This document shows, piece after piece, positions 27,228 through 35,017 of a stretch of DNA of 64,000 nucleotides (positions within the stretch are counted from its first letter, which is position 1; every line of letters begins with the position of its first letter). Location of the stretch: positions 3,488,501 through 3,552,500 of the forward strand of contig NZ_CP083546.1 in the NCBI RefSeq assembly GCF_025144145.1, in the 5' to 3' direction. A program made the translations under genes and the position numbers. Below the pieces are notes generated by a model, which did not search any database, was not told the DNA's origin, and saw only the letters and a program-made list of their open reading frames with translations. Source of the DNA: Leisingera sp. M658 (GTDB taxonomy: Bacteria > Pseudomonadota > Alphaproteobacteria > Rhodobacterales > Rhodobacteraceae).

Positions 27228-28538
27228 TCAGGACTTGCCGCGGTTGTCGACGACGCGCTTGGCCTTGCCCTGGCTGCGCTCGACCGATCCCGGGTCGCCT
27301 ACAATGATCTCGGTGGAAACACCAACCATATCCTTGATCCGCTTGGTCAGCATCCGCGCCGCCGCAGTCCTGCTCAGCTCATCCGTGGCATCAGGATTGG
27401 CCTCCACATAGACCCGCATCGCATCCATCCGGCCGGATTTATACAGCTCGATCTGGTAATGCGGTGCCAGCCCGCCGGTGGCCATCAGCTGCTCTTCCAC
27501 CTGGCTGGGAAAGACGTTGACGCCGCGCAGGATGATCATGTCGTCGCTGCGCCCGGTAATCTTCTCCATCCGCCGCATCGTGCGCGCAGTGCCCGGCAGC
27601 AGCCGCGTCAGGTCGCGGGTGCGGTAGCGCACCATCGGCAGGCCTTCCTTGGTCAGCGTGGTGAACACCAGCTCCCCCATCTCGCCGTCCGGCAGCACCT
27701 CGCCGGTGGCCGGGTCAATGATTTCCGGCAGGAAGTGATCCTCCCAGATCACCGGGCCGTCCTTGGTCTCGACGCATTCATTGGCCACGCCCGGCCCCAT
27801 GATTTCGGATAGACCGTAGATATCGACCGCATGCATATCAAAAGCCTGTTCAACTTCCTTGCGCATCGCATCGGTCCAGGGTTCGGCGCCGAAAACGCCG
27901 ACTTTCAGCGAGCATTCACGCGGGTCCATGCCGACCTTGTGGTACTGCTCCAGAATGTTAAGCATGTAGGAGGGCGTCACCATGATCCCGTCGGGTTTGA
28001 AATCGGTGATCAGGCCAACCTGTTTTTCGGTCTGCCCGCCGGACATCGGAACGACAGTGGCACCCAGACGTTCGATACCGTAATGCGCGCCCAGGCCGCC
28101 GGTGAACAGCCCGTAGCCATAGGCGTTGTGCACCATGTCGCCCTTGCGCAGTCCAGCCGCCCGCAGGGACCGCGCCACCAAATCCGCCCAGTTGCTGATG
28201 TCATTCGCCGTATAGCCCACAACCGTCGGTTTGCCGGTGGTGCCGGAGGACGCGTGCAGGCGCATAATCTGTTCGCGCGGCACCGCAAACAGGCCAAAGG
28301 GGTAATTGTCGCGCAGGTCGTTTTTGTAGGTGAACGGAAACTTGGCCAGATCCGACAACTGCTGCAAGTCGTCCGGATGCACGCCCGCCTCGTCGAACCG
28401 TTGCTTGTACATCGGCACGTTGTCATAGGCATGGCCCAGCGACCATTTCAGCCGTTCCAGCTGCAGGGCGCGGATTTCGTCGATCGAGGCGATCTCGATC
28501 GGATCCAGATCAGCCTTGTTGGGGGTCAGGTCTTTCAT
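27228..28538 (-). CDS. paaK: Phenylacetate-CoA ligase
   Basis: ANL-superfamily ligase that activates phenylacetate to phenylacetyl-CoA with ATP, the first step of the aerobic pathway. It has the AMP-binding loop ASSGTTGKPTVVGYT, the YGLSEIMGPGVANECVE motif and the C-terminal lid with GRSDDMIILRGVNVFP. Length 436 residues. The open frame begins 4 codons earlier, but the second ATG sits 7 nt after GGAGG. It is 15 bp from the paaI start. Confidence 0.96.
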   Translation of the reverse strand: MKDLTPNKADLDPIEIASIDEIRALQLERLKWSLGHAYDNVPMYKQRFDEAGVHPDDLQQLSDLAKFPFTYKNDLRDNYPFGLFAVPREQIMRLHASSGTTGKPTVVGYTANDISNWADLVARSLRAAGLRKGDMVHNAYGYGLFTGGLGAHYGIERLGATVVPMSGGQTEKQVGLITDFKPDGIMVTPSYMLNILEQYHKVGMDPRECSLKVGVFGAEPWTDAMRKEVEQAFDMHAVDIYGLSEIMGPGVANECVETKDGPVIWEDHFLPEIIDPATGEVLPDGEMGELVFTTLTKEGLPMVRYRTRDLTRLLPGTARTMRRMEKITGRSDDMIILRGVNVFPSQVEEQLMATGGLAPHYQIELYKSGRMDAMRVYVEANPDATDELSRTAAARMLTKRIKDMVGVSTEIIVGDPGSVERSQGKAKRVVDNRGKS

Positions 28539-28553
28539 GGCATCCTCCACGCC

Positions 28554-28985
28554 TTATTCGTCAAACAACTGGCCTTTGACCGCCCGGGAGAAGCCCCGGA
28601 ATTCGGCAATCTGCCGGCCGTCCTGATTGGTCACCGCCACATCATAAATACCGCTGCGTCCGGTCAGGGAAATCTCGCGGGCCTTGGCAATCAGCCGATC
28701 ACCCAGCCGTCCCGGCGCGGTGAAGCTGATCACGTTGTGCTGCGCCACGGTCGCCTGATTGCGGCTGTTGCAGGCAAAGGCAAAAGCACTGTCGGCCAGC
28801 ATAAACGTGACGCCGCCGTGGCAGATGCCATGGCCGTTGCAGTGATGCTGGGCGATGGTCAGCTCCAGCGTCGCCTCGCCCTCGTCCGCATGGGTGATCT
28901 CCATCCCCGCCCATTTGGACGCGTGGTCCTCGGCCCACATGGCGGCTGCGGATTTCTCGGCGCGTTCCTTGGGGGTCATGGTCAT
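28554..28985 (-). CDS. paaI: Hydroxyphenylacetyl-CoA thioesterase PaaI
   Basis: Hot-dog-fold thioesterase that rescues CoA from dead-end ring-hydroxylated phenylacetyl-CoA esters. The 143-residue product has the family motif HGICHGGVTFMLADSAFAF, with the active Asp in LADSAF, and the GRSGIYDV strand. The ATG overlaps the paaG stop (ATGA). A second in-frame ATG two codons later is possible. Confidence 0.93.
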   Translation of the reverse strand: MTMTPKERAEKSAAAMWAEDHASKWAGMEITHADEGEATLELTIAQHHCNGHGICHGGVTFMLADSAFAFACNSRNQATVAQHNVISFTAPGRLGDRLIAKAREISLTGRSGIYDVAVTNQDGRQIAEFRGFSRAVKGQLFDE

Positions 28986-29767
28986 TTGCCCTTGAACGCG
29001 GGGGGACGCTTTTCCAGGAAGCTGGCAACGCCCTCGGCATAATCGGCGCTTTCGCCGCAGGTTTTCATCGCATCCGCCTCGATCTCCAGCTGGTCAGACA
29101 GCGTGTTGACCGCCGCGGCCTGGATGCACTGCTTGGTCAGGCCAAGCCCCAGCGTCGGGCCGTTTGCGAATTTCTCCGCCATGCCGCGCGCCTCGGCCAT
29201 CAGTTCGTCATCCGGCAATGCCTTCCAGATCAGCCCCCAGTCCTCGGCCTTCTTGGCAGGCAGCGGCTCAGCCGTCAACGCCAGCCCCTTGGCACGGGCC
29301 TCGCCCAGCAAGCGCGGCAGATGCCAGCTGCCGCCGGTATCGGGAATCAGGCCAACCTTGGAAAACGACTGGATGAACTTGGCGCTCTCTGCGGCCAGCA
29401 CCATGTCGCAGGCCAGCGCCAGATTGGCCCCTGCCCCGGCCGCCACACCGTTGACCGCGCAGATCACCGGGAAGTTCAACTCGCGGATCAGCCGCACCAG
29501 CGGTGCGTAGAATTTGCGGACGGTCTGGCTCAGGTCCGGCGGCCCGTCCATCTTGCGCGGATCACGGTCGCCCAGATCCTGCCCGGCGCAAAAGCCGCGC
29601 CCGGCGCCGGTCAGCAGCACCGCGCGGGCGCCGCCGTCGCGCGCACCTTCCAGCGCTGCACGCAAGGCGTAGTGCATATCCTCGTTGAAACTGTTCAGCC
29701 GGTCCGGGCGGTTCAGGGTGATCTCCACCCAGGTCCCGTGATCCTCCACCAGAATTGTATCGCTCAT
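28982..29767 (-). CDS. paaG: 2-(1,2-epoxy-1,2-dihydrophenyl)acetyl-CoA isomerase
   Basis: Crotonase-fold enzyme that converts the ring epoxide made by PaaABCE into oxepin-CoA, and also acts in later beta-oxidation isomerisation. The 261-residue protein has GRGFCAGQDLGDRDPRKM, the oxyanion loop AVNGVAAGAGANLALACD and SFSKVGLIPDTGGSWHLPRL, where the Asp is catalytic in PaaG. First gene of the minus-strand operon, facing paaZ. Confidence 0.94.
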   Translation of the reverse strand: MSDTILVEDHGTWVEITLNRPDRLNSFNEDMHYALRAALEGARDGGARAVLLTGAGRGFCAGQDLGDRDPRKMDGPPDLSQTVRKFYAPLVRLIRELNFPVICAVNGVAAGAGANLALACDMVLAAESAKFIQSFSKVGLIPDTGGSWHLPRLLGEARAKGLALTAEPLPAKKAEDWGLIWKALPDDELMAEARGMAEKFANGPTLGLGLTKQCIQAAAVNTLSDQLEIEADAMKTCGESADYAEGVASFLEKRPPAFKGK

Positions 29768-29813
29768 CGTTCCCTCACCCTGTCAGCGGTGTATTTGACA
29801 AACACCTTGCATA

Positions 29814-29829
29814 AACCGACCGGACGGTC
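29814..29829. promoter_or_regulatory. TetR-like operator palindrome between paaG and paaZ
   Basis: The sequence AAACCGACCGGACGGT followed by C contains a near-perfect dyad (ACCG-A-CCGG-A-CGGT) and the 12-bp GACCG-GA-CGGTC. It lies 18 nt after a TTGACA (29795-29800) in the divergent intergenic region and is a natural target for the TetR or PaaX regulator encoded at either end of the cluster. Confidence 0.5.
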
Positions 29830-29890
29830 AATATATCTCAGCAACGGATTCCAGACAGCCGGCCCCTGCCGGCCTGACGAAAAGGACAGC

Positions 29891-31924
29891 ATGATGAGCC
29901 TTCTTGAGATTTCCAGCTTTGCAGCGGGTCAATGGGTCGCACCGGGCGCAGGTGCGCGCAACATCGCCAGCGCCATCACCGGCGAGGTCATGGCCACAGC
30001 CGGCAACGATGCGCTCGATGTGCAGGCGATGCTTGATTACGCCCGCAGTGTGGGCGGTGCAAACCTGCGCCAACTGACCTTCCACGACCGCGCCCGGATG
30101 CTAAAGGCGCTGGCGGGCCATCTGAACCAGCACAAGCAGGCGCTGTATGACCTCAGCTTTGACACCGGCGCCACGCAAAGCGATCACATGATCGATATCG
30201 ACGGCGGCATCGGCACCATGTTCGTCTTTGCCTCCAAGGGCCGCCGCGAGATGCCGGACGGCCATATCTACCTCGACGGCGATGTGGAGCAGCTCAGCCG
30301 CAACGGCACCTTCCTGGGCCAGCACATCTGCACCCCGCTGCGCGGCGTTGCGGTGCATATCAACGCCTTCAACTTCCCGGTCTGGGGCATGCTGGAAAAA
30401 CTGGCCCCCACCCTGCTGGCAGGCGTCCCCGCAATCGTAAAACCCGCCACCAACAGCTGCTATGTGACGGAACTGGCGGTGAAACTGATGCTCGACAGCG
30501 GCATCCTGCCCGAGGGCGCGCTGCAACTGGTCTCCGGCGGCCTCGGCGACATGCTGGACCATCTGACCATGCAGGACGTCGTCAGCTTCACCGGCTCCGC
30601 CAATACCGCGCTGAAACTGCGCGCCAACCCGGTGATCCTGGAAAACTCGGTCCGTTTCGTGGCCGAACAGGACAGCCTCAACGCGTCCATCCTCGGTCCC
30701 GACGCGCAACCCGGCACGCCGGAGTTTGACTTGTTCGTCAAGGAAGTCAGCCGCGAGATGACCACCAAGGCGGGCCAGAAATGCACCGCCATCCGCCGCA
30801 TCATCGCACCGCAATCGCAGGTCAATGCGGTGATCGAGGCACTGTCTGCCCGGCTTGCCAAGACCACAATCGGCGACCCGCGCCTGGAAACCACCCGCAT
30901 GGGCGCGCTGGTCTCAAACAGCCAGAAACGCGACGTGCTGGAAAAGGCCGCAATCATCGGCCAGGAGGCGGAACGCGTCTTTGGCGACCCGGAAAACTTC
31001 ACGGTTGATGGTGCCGACGCCGAAAAAGGCGCCTTTGTCCCGCCGATGCTGTTCCACTGCGCCGACCCGGACAAGGCGCTGCGCGTGCATGACACCGAAG
31101 CCTTCGGCCCCGTCTCCACCATCATGGGCTACCGCGATCTGGACCACGCCATCGACCTTGCCAACCGCGGTCAGGGCTCGCTGGTGGCCTCGGTCATTAC
31201 CCATGACCCCAGCGTCGCGCGCGAGGTTGCCTTGGGTGCGGGCGCCTATCACGGCCGGCTCTATTTCAACAACCGCGACTCGATGAAGGAATCGACCGGC
31301 CACGGCTCCCCCCTGCCCCATATGGTGCATGGCGGCCCGGGACGCGCCGGCGGCGGCGAGGAACTGGGCGGCGTGCGCGGTGTCAAACACTACATGCAGC
31401 GCACCGCGATCCAGGGCTCCCCGGAAATCCTGTCGGCAATCGGTGAGAAATGGATTCCCGGCGGCAGTGAGATCGAAGGCCCCGCGCATCCCTTCACCCG
31501 CAAATTCGGCGAGCTGTCCATTGGCGAGACCCTGCACACGGCTCCGCGCACCGTGACGCTGGAGGATATCGAGACCTTCGCCCATTTCACCGGCGACACC
31601 TTCTATGCCCACATGGACGACGAAGCCGCCAAGCGGAACCCGTTCTTCCCGGGCCGGGTGGCACATGGCTATTTGCTGTTGTCCTTCGCCGCTGGCATGT
31701 TCGTGCAACCTGACGAAGGCCCGGTTCTGGCCAATACCGGCCTGGATAACCTGCGTTTCATGAAGCCCATCTCCGCGGGCGAAAGCATCAAGGTCCGCCT
31801 GACCGTCAAAAAGAAGACCCCGCGCAATGAGGACTATGGCGAGGTCCGCTGGCACGTCACCCTCACCAATCAGGACGGCGAGATTGCAGCAGAGTATGAG
31901 TTGCTGACGATGAACGCCTTCTGA
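29891..31924 (+). CDS. paaZ: Bifunctional oxepin-CoA hydrolase / 3-oxo-5,6-dehydrosuberyl-CoA semialdehyde dehydrogenase
   Basis: Opens the oxepin-CoA ring and oxidises the resulting aldehyde. The 677-residue protein joins an N-terminal NADP-dependent aldehyde dehydrogenase (1-520; catalytic Cys298 in [11 protein letters not shown]) to a C-terminal MaoC-like hydratase (about 530-677; [15 protein letters not shown], the Asp/His pair, then [13 protein letters not shown]). Both halves are intact. A long open frame runs upstream through the paaG antisense strand. The start is the first of two adjacent ATG codons after AAAGGA. In Phaeobacter and relatives this branch point also feeds tropodithietic acid synthesis. 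Confidence 0.96.
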   Translation: MMSLLEISSFAAGQWVAPGAGARNIASAITGEVMATAGNDALDVQAMLDYARSVGGANLRQLTFHDRARMLKALAGHLNQHKQALYDLSFDTGATQSDHMIDIDGGIGTMFVFASKGRREMPDGHIYLDGDVEQLSRNGTFLGQHICTPLRGVAVHINAFNFPVWGMLEKLAPTLLAGVPAIVKPATNSCYVTELAVKLMLDSGILPEGALQLVSGGLGDMLDHLTMQDVVSFTGSANTALKLRANPVILENSVRFVAEQDSLNASILGPDAQPGTPEFDLFVKEVSREMTTKAGQKCTAIRRIIAPQSQVNAVIEALSARLAKTTIGDPRLETTRMGALVSNSQKRDVLEKAAIIGQEAERVFGDPENFTVDGADAEKGAFVPPMLFHCADPDKALRVHDTEAFGPVSTIMGYRDLDHAIDLANRGQGSLVASVITHDPSVAREVALGAGAYHGRLYFNNRDSMKESTGHGSPLPHMVHGGPGRAGGGEELGGVRGVKHYMQRTAIQGSPEILSAIGEKWIPGGSEIEGPAHPFTRKFGELSIGETLHTAPRTVTLEDIETFAHFTGDTFYAHMDDEAAKRNPFFPGRVAHGYLLLSFAAGMFVQPDEGPVLANTGLDNLRFMKPISAGESIKVRLTVKKKTPRNEDYGEVRWHVTLTNQDGEIAAEYELLTMNAF

Positions 31925-32008
31925 ACCTGCGCAAAAGTGGTAGGCAGCGGTAACGCTGCCGTGCGCCCGGGCTGGTCTAACCTGTCCGGGCGAACTATGT
32001 TTATCTCT

Positions 32009-32809
32009 ATGAACGAACAGCAAAACCCCTGGTTTGACGCTACTGTCCAGCAGCTGAACGACCCGCAGAACCAGCGGGTCTGGTCGGTCATTGTTTCGCT
32101 GTTCGGCGATCTGGCACAGGAAAAGGGCGCCCGGATCAGCGGCAGCGCCCTGACCCGCATCATCACCCCGATGGGGATCAAGCCCGAAGCCATCCGTGTG
32201 GCGCTGCACCGGCTGCGCAAGGACGGCTGGATCGAAAGCGCCCGCGCAGGCCGTGCATCTATCCACTATCTGACCGAATACGGCCGCAACCAATCCGCCG
32301 CCGTGACGCCCCGGATTTACGGCCGCAGTGCCGCGGCGCCTGGCGACTGGCATGTGCTTATCGCCGAGGACGGCACCGGTCAAACCACCCTGGACGAGGT
32401 TCTGCTGCTGCCCAACTACGTGGCCGTGAACCGCACCACTGCTCTGGGACATGGGCCGATACCGCACAATCTGGATGACATGATGGCCGCAAAGGTCAGC
32501 AGCATCGCTGTTCCAGGCTGGCTGAAGGCACGGCTGTTTCCGCTGCCACTGTGTGAAGCCTGTAAGGAATTGCAGCAGGATTTGAAACAAATCACCCCGC
32601 CACCATCCCGGCTGTCTCCGGCTCAAACCGGCACTCTGCGCACCTTGATTGTGCACCGCTGGCGCCGCGTGGTTCTGCGCCATCCGGATCTGCCACCCAG
32701 TTTTCATCCTGCGGACTGGACAGGTGAGACTTGCCGCGCACTGGTGTTTGGCCTCCTGGACCAGCTGCCCTTGCCTGAACTAGCTGCCCTGGACACCCCA
32801 AGTGATTAA
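32009..32809 (+). CDS. paaX: PaaX family transcriptional repressor
   Basis: GntR-like winged-helix regulator of phenylacetate catabolism that responds to phenylacetyl-CoA. The 266-residue product has an N-terminal PaaX domain (IKPEAIRVALHRLRKDGWIES) and the PaaX C-terminal domain (GWLKARLFPLPL onward, ending in CRALVFGLLDQLP). In-frame ATGs also exist at 31997 and 31937. None has a strong ribosome site, and 32009 matches the usual N-terminus best. It follows paaZ by 84 bp and shares the island with a TetR regulator, giving two candidate regulators for one small cluster. Confidence 0.85.
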   Translation: MNEQQNPWFDATVQQLNDPQNQRVWSVIVSLFGDLAQEKGARISGSALTRIITPMGIKPEAIRVALHRLRKDGWIESARAGRASIHYLTEYGRNQSAAVTPRIYGRSAAAPGDWHVLIAEDGTGQTTLDEVLLLPNYVAVNRTTALGHGPIPHNLDDMMAAKVSSIAVPGWLKARLFPLPLCEACKELQQDLKQITPPPSRLSPAQTGTLRTLIVHRWRRVVLRHPDLPPSFHPADWTGETCRALVFGLLDQLPLPELAALDTPSD

Positions 32810-32963
32810 TCCCGCCGAGGCATAGCTTGCCAACTCCGGCCACGGCTGACCTTGCAGGCCAGAGACGCCATTCCCACACCTCACACAAGCACTTGTTTTT
32901 AAACAACTTAATCATCCATCCGGAAAAACCTCAACGGAATCCGCAATTCTTCCGCTTTTCTTC

Positions 32964-32992
32964 TTGACCCGACCGGCAGCATTCCGTAAATC
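32964..32992 (+). promoter_or_regulatory. Promoter of the tRNA-Met gene
   Basis: TTGACC (32964-32969), 17-nt spacer, TAAATC (32987-32992), 17 nt before the mature tRNA 5' end. Confidence 0.7.
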
Positions 32993-33009
32993 GCCTCCAC
33001 ACAGCGAGC

Positions 33010-33086
33010 GGCGGAGTAGCTCAGTTGGTTAGAGCAGCGGAATCATAATCCGCGTGTCGGGGGTTCAAGTCCCTCCTCCGCTACCA
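33010..33086 (+). tRNA. tRNA-Met (CAT), elongator type
   Basis: A full cloverleaf of 77 nt: acceptor stem GGCGGAG pairing with CTCCGCT (one G-U pair), D-arm GCTC..GAGC, anticodon stem-loop GCGGAATCATAATCCGC with CAT at 33044-33046, T-arm with GGTTCAAGT, discriminator A and encoded CCA. The D-loop and acceptor resemble elongator tRNA-Met rather than initiator, which has a first-pair mismatch. The lysidine-modified tRNA-Ile2 is a less likely alternative. Confidence 0.95.
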
Positions 33087-33467
33087 CCCTTCCCCAAGCA
33101 TGAAGATCAAGCTCATCCATGCTTAGGAATGGGCCCCGCTTGCGCATTTTCTCTCTAGCTTTTGGCCTCACCGCACCTGGGTTTCTCCTTGCGTCGCAGA
33201 TGGCTGCTTTGGCCAAGCCGTCCCCTCGGCTGTGCGTGCAAACCTGCTGCCCGCCAGCCCGCATGACAGCGTTTCTGCGCATTTTTCAACAACCGGACCA
33301 GCAATCTGACGAAAGCAGAAATGTACCTGTACCTCAGGTCCTGTGCGGCTCGCGGCGCTTATCCTTCATTGATTTGATACCCACGAGAAAATTATACGGC
33401 ACGGCCCTTGAACTTTGAGACCGATCGGTACACTTAGATCACACCATTGACAGATCGGTAAATAAAC
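33087..33467. other. 381-bp intergenic region after tRNA-Met
   Basis: It contains a short hairpin AAGCATG/CATGCTT (33096-33124) soon after the tRNA, no credible gene, and at its right end a TetR-like palindrome just before the NTF2-like gene. An open frame antisense to the tRNA 3' end (33043-33282) is a known type of spurious call. Confidence 0.6.
33418..33462. promoter_or_regulatory. TetR-like operator: ACCGATCGGT palindrome plus a second AGATCGGT half-site
   Basis: The perfect 10-bp palindrome ACCGATCGGT at 33420-33429 is followed 24 nt later by AGATCGGTA (33453-33461). It lies 38 nt before the ATG of the NTF2-like gene. Such dyads are typical targets of TetR-family repressors, but no tetR gene adjoins this gene. 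Confidence 0.5.
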
Positions 33468-33941
33468 ATGACTGAAGCCCCCCGCCCTCCGCTGCCGCCC
33501 TTTACCCGCGAGACCGCAATTGCCAAGGTTCGCGCTGCTGAAGATGCCTGGAACAGCCGCTCGCCTGATACTGTGGCGCCGGCCTATACGCTGGACACAG
33601 CCTGGCGGAACCGGGCTGACTTCCCCAAGGGCCGCGAAGAAATCCATGCCTTCTTGAGCCGGAAATGGGACCGCGAGCAGGACTACCGGCTGATCAAGGA
33701 GCTGTGGGCCTACACCGGAAACCGTATCGCTGTGCGCTATGCCTATGAATGGCGCGATGCCGCCGGCCAGTGGTACCGTTCTTACGGCAATGAAAACTGG
33801 GAGTTTGCCGGGGATGGCCGCATGGCGCACCGCTTTGCCTCAATCAACGACTTGAAAATCAACGAAGAAGACCGCCTGTTCCACTGGGCGCAAGGCCCGC
33901 GTCCGGCGGATCACCCCGGTCTCAGCGATCTTGGCCTCTGA
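33468..33941 (+). CDS. NTF2-like / DUF1348 family protein
   Basis: SnoaL/NTF2-fold protein of 157 residues. The family signature runs through [62 protein letters not shown]-type [14 protein letters not shown] and the YGNENWEF strand. Members are widespread and of unknown function, often beside TetR or redox genes. No signal peptide or catalytic set can be assigned. The upstream palindrome suggests repression by an unlinked TetR protein. Confidence 0.85.
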   Translation: MTEAPRPPLPPFTRETAIAKVRAAEDAWNSRSPDTVAPAYTLDTAWRNRADFPKGREEIHAFLSRKWDREQDYRLIKELWAYTGNRIAVRYAYEWRDAAGQWYRSYGNENWEFAGDGRMAHRFASINDLKINEEDRLFHWAQGPRPADHPGLSDLGL

Positions 33942-33965
33942 TCAGAAGAGGGACACTGGACTATG

Positions 33966-33997
33966 CCTTGCCGGGCCAATCACCGGGTCCGGCAAGG
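33966..33997. terminator. Hairpin after the NTF2-like gene
   Basis: CCTTGCCGG (33966-33974) pairs with CCGGCAAGG (33989-33997) between two convergent genes. No T-run follows on either strand. Confidence 0.5.
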
Positions 33998-34011
33998 CCC
34001 AAGCCCAAGGG

Positions 34012-34995
34012 CTAAAACGGCCGTTCCTGATGCGGTGATTTGCCGAAATACCGGCGGTAAACTTTGGCAAAATGGGTCTGGCTGTTGAACCCCGACGCCA
34101 GTGCCACATCGATGATCCGCATGTTGGTCTGCAACAGCAGGCTGCGCGCATAGTCCAGCCGCAGCCTTGTGTAATAGACCTTGGGTGTGGTCTGCAGGTA
34201 CTTGGAGAACAGCCGCTCCAGCTGGCGGACCGACAGGCCGACCAGATCGGAAATGCCGCCCGGTGTCAGTGGCTCCTCCAGGTTGCTGCGCATCAGGCTG
34301 AGCGCGGCCGCAAGTTTTTCATGCCGAACGCCAGTCCGGCCGTATTCGGAAACCGTCTGATCCTGATTGCCCCTGCGCGCCGAGGAACAGACCATCAGAT
34401 CCGCCGCACCCGTCGCCAAGGCCGCCCCGTGATGATCCGCGATCAGGTTCAGCATCATGTCGATGGTAGCGGTCCCGCCGGCACAGGTGATCAGCTTGCC
34501 CTCCATGGTAAACAGCGAATTCTTCACCTCCACGTCCGGATGCGCCTCGGCAAGAACCGCCCGCAGCGCCCAGTGGGCCGAGACCTGGCGCCCTGCCAGC
34601 AGTCCGGAGCGCGCCAGCGCCAGCACACCGCCGCCCAGCGCACCCAGAGCTGCGCCCATGCGTTGCGCTTTGCGCAACCAGCCCAGCACCTTAAGCGATA
34701 TCCCCGGCTCCTGCCCCTGACCGCCGCAAACAAAGATCATATCGCCGCGCACCAGATCCGGCAGGCCGCCGTCCACCGCCACGCCAAGCCCGTTAGGGGC
34801 GGTGACGGACAGGCCGTCTTCGCTGACCACGCGCCAGTCATAGCGCGCAGTTCCATCATGCTGGTTTGCTGCCTCCAGCGCCGCCACCGCACTGGACAGG
34901 TCCAGCGGCGAGAAGGTGGGCAGCAGCAGGAAGATGCAGCGGCAGGCCGGAGCGGCCCCGGCCGCTTCGGGGAGCGTCCGCATGGGTTTGGTCAT
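34012..34995 (-). CDS. GlxA family AraC-type transcriptional regulator
   Basis: Regulator of 327 residues with an N-terminal DJ-1/PfpI-like domain (about 15-200; MIFVCGGQG and GVLALARSGLLAGRQVSAHW) and a C-terminal AraC double helix-turn-helix (about 225-325; ISDLVGLSVRQLERLF, IIDVALASGFNSQTHFAKVYRRYFG). This architecture includes GbdR, CdhR and SouR, which sense glycine betaine, carnitine and sarcosine. It follows the flavoprotein gene by 22 bp, so it probably controls its own operon and a methylated-amine substrate. The ATG at 34995 follows a GGGGAGCGGAG stretch; the frame is open further upstream but there overlaps the flavoprotein gene. Confidence 0.9.
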   Translation of the reverse strand: MTKPMRTLPEAAGAAPACRCIFLLLPTFSPLDLSSAVAALEAANQHDGTARYDWRVVSEDGLSVTAPNGLGVAVDGGLPDLVRGDMIFVCGGQGQEPGISLKVLGWLRKAQRMGAALGALGGGVLALARSGLLAGRQVSAHWALRAVLAEAHPDVEVKNSLFTMEGKLITCAGGTATIDMMLNLIADHHGAALATGAADLMVCSSARRGNQDQTVSEYGRTGVRHEKLAAALSLMRSNLEEPLTPGGISDLVGLSVRQLERLFSKYLQTTPKVYYTRLRLDYARSLLLQTNMRIIDVALASGFNSQTHFAKVYRRYFGKSPHQERPF

Positions 34996-35017
34996 GGTCT
35001 CCGCTCCCCTGTTCCGG

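Noticed and set aside
26571-27812. 413-codon plus-strand frame
   Set aside because: Antisense to tetR and paaK; composition typical of the third-position bias of the real genes.
30914-32707. 597-codon minus-strand frame
   Set aside because: Antisense to paaZ and paaX, both well supported; it spans their junction without any recognisable domain.
33043-33282. 79-codon minus-strand frame ending VAEEGLEPPTRGL
   Set aside because: It overlaps the tRNA-Met 3' half; this C-terminal peptide is the classic artefact of translating the antisense of a tRNA gene.
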